From: JAHHLP01 sp041609895
GTDB taxonomy: Bacteria > Bacteroidota > Rhodothermia > Rhodothermales > JABDKH01
Direction: 5' to 3'
Length of the DNA: 16,465 nt
Assembly (NCBI GenBank): GCA_041609895.1
Contig: JBFIPX010000060.1
Span: forward strand, 1-16,465
Under the pieces are notes generated by a model. That model was not told the origin of the DNA. It did no database searches and saw nothing but the letters and a program-made list of their open reading frames with translations. Both the position numbers and the translations under genes were made by a program. The first letter of the stretch is position 1, and every line of letters begins with the position of its first letter. Shown piece after piece: positions 13,435 through 16,465 of the stretch.

Positions 13435-15246
13435 ATGCGAAACAAGCGGCTCGTTCGAATTCAGCTCGCCGTACTGGCAGCCCTTACCATATTACTGGTT
13501 GGGCGCGTTCTTGTGGGCGAAGCGGAGCCGGAAGGCGTCGTCGTGATTTCGGGGGTCGATGTTGGCGAACTGCGCATGAGTTCGTTTCACTTGAAGGAGT
13601 CAGAGCCGTTCCTCCTCGAAGCCACCGGCTCGCTCGAGAGCAAGTTCGAGTCATCCAGTCCCCTGCCGGCCCTCGCGGCCTATCCGTGGATCATCAATCG
13701 CCGTTCCCGTGAGGTCGTGTGGGAGATGGAGCCCGCAAACGTGCAGGTTGGGTCGGCAACGGCGGTTCACGCTGCAACGACGCTGACGCTCGAGCCGGGC
13801 CACTACGACGTTTTCTTCACGAGCTTTGGTAATACTCGCTATTCGCGTCGGAAGGGCAACATGCTCAAGACACTGTTCGGAACGCACTGGACAGCCGACA
13901 AGGATCGGTGGCATATTTCGCTTCGGTCGAACCGCGAAGGCGGCTCGTCCGCCCTCTCCGTGAAGGTCGACGACATCCGGGCACTTGCCCCGACCGGTGG
14001 CGGGATGGTTTGGTCGTCAGCCCCAACGAAGGGCTATACCAAAGCCCATTATGTTTTCAGCGTCGACAATCCTGCGCGTCTTCGTACGTACGCGGTCGGG
14101 GAGTTGTGTCAAAGAGAAGAATGTGACATCGGGTGGATCGAAGAGGCTTTCTCCGGTCGCAAGGTATGGGAGTTGAAAGACCTGAACACGCGCCACGCCG
14201 GAGGGATGAAAGAGAACAGGGTCGGCGACGTGACGCTACAGTTGCAGCCCGGAGTATATAGAGCCGTATTCAAGACGGATGCACGACATGCATGGGGAGA
14301 CTGGATCGCAAATCCACCGTTTGATCCGGCGGCGTGGGGCCTGACCATCTTTGACGAGAGCGGAGGTGAGTCCGGCATTGCCCCGCTCGATCCATGGACG
14401 CGGTTACAACCGATTCTTGGCATAAACAGGGTCGGCAACAGCGAACGGAGGCAGGCACAATTCGAGGTTCTCGAGGCGACAAATGTCGTCGTGCATGCGA
14501 CCGGAGAAATAACTGGCAGCGGCAGCCTCTATGACCATGCCTGGGTTCGAAACGACGAGAGTGAGGAGAAAGTATGGGAGATGAGCTGGGCGGAGTCGTA
14601 TCCGGCCGGTGGAGCCAAGAAGAACCGGCAGCAGACGGGCTTTCTCAGACTCGAGCCCGGTTCGTATTCGGTCTTCTACGAAACGGATGACTCGCATGCG
14701 TTCGAATCGTGGAACAGCTCAAGACCCGACCATCCTGAGCGGTGGGGAGTGACCCTTTTTGCGTTTGACAACCCGGATGCCGTTCGAACTGCGGCCAATA
14801 CACCTGTGGAAATCCCAACGGCTCCGGTTCAGCCATCATTACCGGCCGCGGCACCGATTGACGTGCCACCGTTTGGATCTGGACAATTGGTCGTCGATGC
14901 GCGACAGCTCGGGAACGAGGCGGACGTCGAGCACGAATTTGAGCTGGCCTCCCGTACGCGGCTTCGAATAGTAGCGACGGGCGAGATTTCGATGAGCGGA
15001 CGCTACGACTATGCCTGGATCGAGAAGGATGACGGGACGACCGTCTGGGAGATGACATACGGCAACACGCGCGCCGCCGGCGGGGAAGACGCCAACCGGA
15101 CGTTTGATGGAATTGTCGAACTTCCGGCTGGAGCGTACGTTGTGCGGTTTACGACTGATTTCTCGCATGCATATGCCGATTTTGGTGACGATGCGCCGGC
15201 GGACCCGAATGCCTGGGGAATCAGGGCTGAAATCCTGCCAGAATGA
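13435..15246 (+). CDS. Unrecognised membrane-anchored protein made of four copies of a W/VWEM/TDxxHA module
   Basis: I do not recognise this family. The 603-residue product starts with a short basic stretch and a hydrophobic segment (about 9-23, L-A-V-L-A-A-L-T-I-L-L-V), suggesting a signal anchor or uncleaved signal with the rest outside the cytoplasm. Four modules follow, near residues 40-164, 176-307, 327-443 and 482-600, with a Pro-rich linker at 452-480. Shared landmarks are W-I/V, V-W-E-M/L (W96, W245, W381, W538), A-G-G and N-R (modules 2-4), L-x-P-G-x-Y (P-A-G-A-Y in module 4), T-D-x-x-H-A (H285, H421, H578) and W-G. The modules look beta-rich. Start choice is uncertain: GTG 13381 in frame adds 18 residues, and neither start has a suitable Shine-Dalgarno. 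It diverges from the phosphatase gene and lies 36 bases before prmA. Confidence 0.82.
   Translation: MRNKRLVRIQLAVLAALTILLVGRVLVGEAEPEGVVVISGVDVGELRMSSFHLKESEPFLLEATGSLESKFESSSPLPALAAYPWIINRRSREVVWEMEPANVQVGSATAVHAATTLTLEPGHYDVFFTSFGNTRYSRRKGNMLKTLFGTHWTADKDRWHISLRSNREGGSSALSVKVDDIRALAPTGGGMVWSSAPTKGYTKAHYVFSVDNPARLRTYAVGELCQREECDIGWIEEAFSGRKVWELKDLNTRHAGGMKENRVGDVTLQLQPGVYRAVFKTDARHAWGDWIANPPFDPAAWGLTIFDESGGESGIAPLDPWTRLQPILGINRVGNSERRQAQFEVLEATNVVVHATGEITGSGSLYDHAWVRNDESEEKVWEMSWAESYPAGGAKKNRQQTGFLRLEPGSYSVFYETDDSHAFESWNSSRPDHPERWGVTLFAFDNPDAVRTAANTPVEIPTAPVQPSLPAAAPIDVPPFGSGQLVVDARQLGNEADVEHEFELASRTRLRIVATGEISMSGRYDYAWIEKDDGTTVWEMTYGNTRAAGGEDANRTFDGIVELPAGAYVVRFTTDFSHAYADFGDDAPADPNAWGIRAEILPE
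13552..15234 (+). repeat. Four diverged tandem protein modules within one gene
   Basis: The VWE tryptophan codons sit at 13720, 14167, 14575 and 15046, that is, 149, 136 and 157 residues apart. Modules 2-4 keep T-D-x-x-H-A (His codons at 14287, 14695, 15166) about 14-17 residues before a W-G pair. Module 1 has T-S-F-G-N-T at the first site and lacks the A-G-G and the His. The DNA copies are not near-identical, so this is old duplication, not a recent array. Confidence 0.85.
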
Positions 15247-15282
15247 TTCCCGGCTCTCCTGGGGCCGGACTGCCGATAGTTA

Positions 15283-16131
15283 ATGCCGACCCTCGAGACG
15301 ATCTGTGACGCCCCGTCCGAACTCCATGAAACTCTCGTGGCCGAGCTGGCTGAGATCGGTTTTGAGTCGTTTCGCTCCGACGGTAGTTCGCTCAGGTCGT
15401 ATCGCCAACACGCGGATGAGGAATCGAAGCTTGAGATCGACGCTCGTGTCCGTGAGTTGCTCGGCCGGTATCGCGTAGACTGTCAGCCGCATCACGCCAT
15501 TCACCCGGACCGCAACTGGAATGCCGACTGGGAGGCCTCCGTCCGCGCCGTTTCTGTCGGGCGATTTGTGATCGCGCCGGACTGGGATCTGCCGTCGGAG
15601 GACTCTCCTGGAATTGTGATTCGGATCAATCCAAAAATGAGTTTCGGTACCGGCCATCATGAAAGCACGCGTCTGGCTCTTCGGTTGTTGGAAAGAATGC
15701 TTGCTCCTGACGACATGGTGCTTGACGCCGGAACCGGTACAGGTGTCTTGGCGATCGCCTCGATAAAGCTCGGCGCGAGTCACGCGGTTGCAATCGACAT
15801 CGACGAAGCCGTGAGGGAGAACTTCATCGAGAACGCTCGTGCAAATCAGGTAACCGAAAACGTCACATTTCTCTCCGGTCCGGTTGGTGCGGCGAAAGGA
15901 CGGCGATTTGATTTGATAGCGGCTAATATCAATCGGACCGTTCTGATCGATTCGCTCGTCGTCTTCAACGAGATCCTGTCCGCGAGAGGAAGCCTGATTT
16001 TGTCCGGTGTGCTTGGAACGGACAGGGACCTGATGACGTCGGCCGCATCAGACGCGGGCTTCGTTGCCGTTGAGGAGCTCGACGAGGGCGACTGGTGGGC
16101 TTGCGGCCTCAAGAAGAGTGGAAATGGCTGA
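15283..16131 (+). CDS. prmA: Ribosomal protein L11 methyltransferase
   Basis: A 282-residue SAM-dependent enzyme that methylates lysines and the N-terminus of ribosomal protein L11. The N-terminal substrate-recognition part (1 to about 70) leads into N-W-N-A-D-W-E (78-84), P-K-M-S-F-G-T-G-H-H-E-S-T (117-129), the SAM loop L-D-A-G-T-G-T-G-V-L-A-I-A (147-159), acidic I-D-I-D (171-174) and N-I-N-R (215-218) where most homologues have N-I-L-A or similar. Length is near the family norm. The ATG at 15283 begins the recognisable N-terminus; there is no Shine-Dalgarno. The start of the Ppx/GppA gene lies inside its last codons (8-base overlap), so the two are probably translated together. Confidence 0.94.
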   Translation: MPTLETICDAPSELHETLVAELAEIGFESFRSDGSSLRSYRQHADEESKLEIDARVRELLGRYRVDCQPHHAIHPDRNWNADWEASVRAVSVGRFVIAPDWDLPSEDSPGIVIRINPKMSFGTGHHESTRLALRLLERMLAPDDMVLDAGTGTGVLAIASIKLGASHAVAIDIDEAVRENFIENARANQVTENVTFLSGPVGAAKGRRFDLIAANINRTVLIDSLVVFNEILSARGSLILSGVLGTDRDLMTSAASDAGFVAVEELDEGDWWACGLKKSGNG

Positions 16132-16465
16132 AGTTATCGCGACGATCGACGTCGGCACGAACACGGCGCACCTGTTGCTGTCAGCCGTGACGGAGGAGGG
16201 GTACGCAATGCCGATGCACAGCGAGACGCGGTTTGTGCGGCTGGGGCAGGGAATCGATGCGTCCGGGGTAGTCCATCCAGATGCCCTCGACCGCCTCCGC
16301 CAAACCTTGAACGAGTTCGCGGAGATCTCGCGCAAGGCTGGAGCCGTCAACGTGATGGTGGCGGGAACGAGTGCGTCTCGAGATGCCAGCGACCCTGATG
16401 AACTCGTCCGGTTTGTCAAGCAACAAACAGGACTGGAGTACACTATTGTGAGCGGTGAGGAAGAG
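16124..16465 (+). CDS. Ppx/GppA-family exopolyphosphatase / pppGpp phosphohydrolase (5' part, runs off the window)
   Basis: From ATG 16124-16126 the frame is open for 114 codons to the window edge. The first strand and phosphate-binding loop read A-T-I-D-V-G-T-N-T-A-H-L-L-L (6-19), followed by T-R-F-V-R-L-G-Q-G-I, a long helix, then A-G-T-S-A-S-R-D-A-S-D and V-S-G-E-E-E, all diagnostic of the actin-like ASKHA fold of Ppx/GppA. Such enzymes hydrolyse polyphosphate or convert pppGpp to ppGpp; which one this does cannot be decided from the N-terminal third. It overlaps prmA by eight bases, with GAGTGG just upstream as a possible ribosome binding site. Confidence 0.92.
   Translation, partial: MAEVIATIDVGTNTAHLLLSAVTEEGYAMPMHSETRFVRLGQGIDASGVVHPDALDRLRQTLNEFAEISRKAGAVNVMVAGTSASRDASDPDELVRFVKQQTGLEYTIVSGEEE

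Noticed and set aside
1..16465. CRISPR arrays, insertion sequences, tRNA or rRNA genes
   Set aside because: No regularly spaced repeats, transposase or integrase motifs, terminal inverted repeats or RNA-gene signatures were seen on reading both strands, though a covariance-model search was not possible.

Overview
The window most resembles a Gram-negative bacterium of the Bacteroidota/Rhodothermota kind, at moderate GC (roughly 55-60% by eye). Clues are an outer-membrane receptor with an N-terminal carboxypeptidase-regulatory-like domain, several lipoproteins, a stand-alone biotin carrier of the type common in that group, menaquinone methylation, many starts without a Shine-Dalgarno sequence, and a TATTTTTG element matching the Bacteroidota -7 consensus. 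The assignment is inferred, not proven.

Layout. 2-115: unidentified 3' end of a rightward gene. 297-2727 (leftward): a zinc/manganese-type ABC uptake operon (substrate-binding lipoprotein, ATPase, permease). It diverges from a TonB-receptor-like outer-membrane protein (2887-5109), with a small inverted repeat between them that could be a metalloregulator site. 5163-6670 (leftward): a biotin carrier protein and an NAD-dependent epimerase-family protein. 6755-10030 (rightward): a tight run of leucyl/phenylalanyl-tRNA-protein transferase, a DUF1460 lipoprotein, 6-phosphofructokinase and demethylmenaquinone methyltransferase. 10027-13137 (leftward): a complete partner-switching module made of a membrane GAF-SpoIIE phosphatase, a STAS anti-anti-sigma factor and an RsbW-type kinase. 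13435-16465 (rightward): an unrecognised membrane-anchored protein built from four copies of one module, ribosomal protein L11 methyltransferase, and the start of a Ppx/GppA phosphatase.

How it works together. The ABC operon and the receptor could together move a transition metal or its chelate across both membranes. The phosphatase, STAS protein and kinase form a textbook switch: the phosphatase dephosphorylates the STAS protein, which then captures the kinase and releases the kinase's unknown client. No sigma factor lies beside them.

The most novel item is the four-module protein at 13435-15246. Its modules share a W-I/V ... VWE-M/L ... AGG ... NR ... L-x-PG-x-Y ... TDxxHA ... WG signature, with a degenerate first copy, and I cannot assign it to a known family. 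I see no mobile elements, CRISPR arrays, tRNA or rRNA genes, and no convincing intrinsic terminators.
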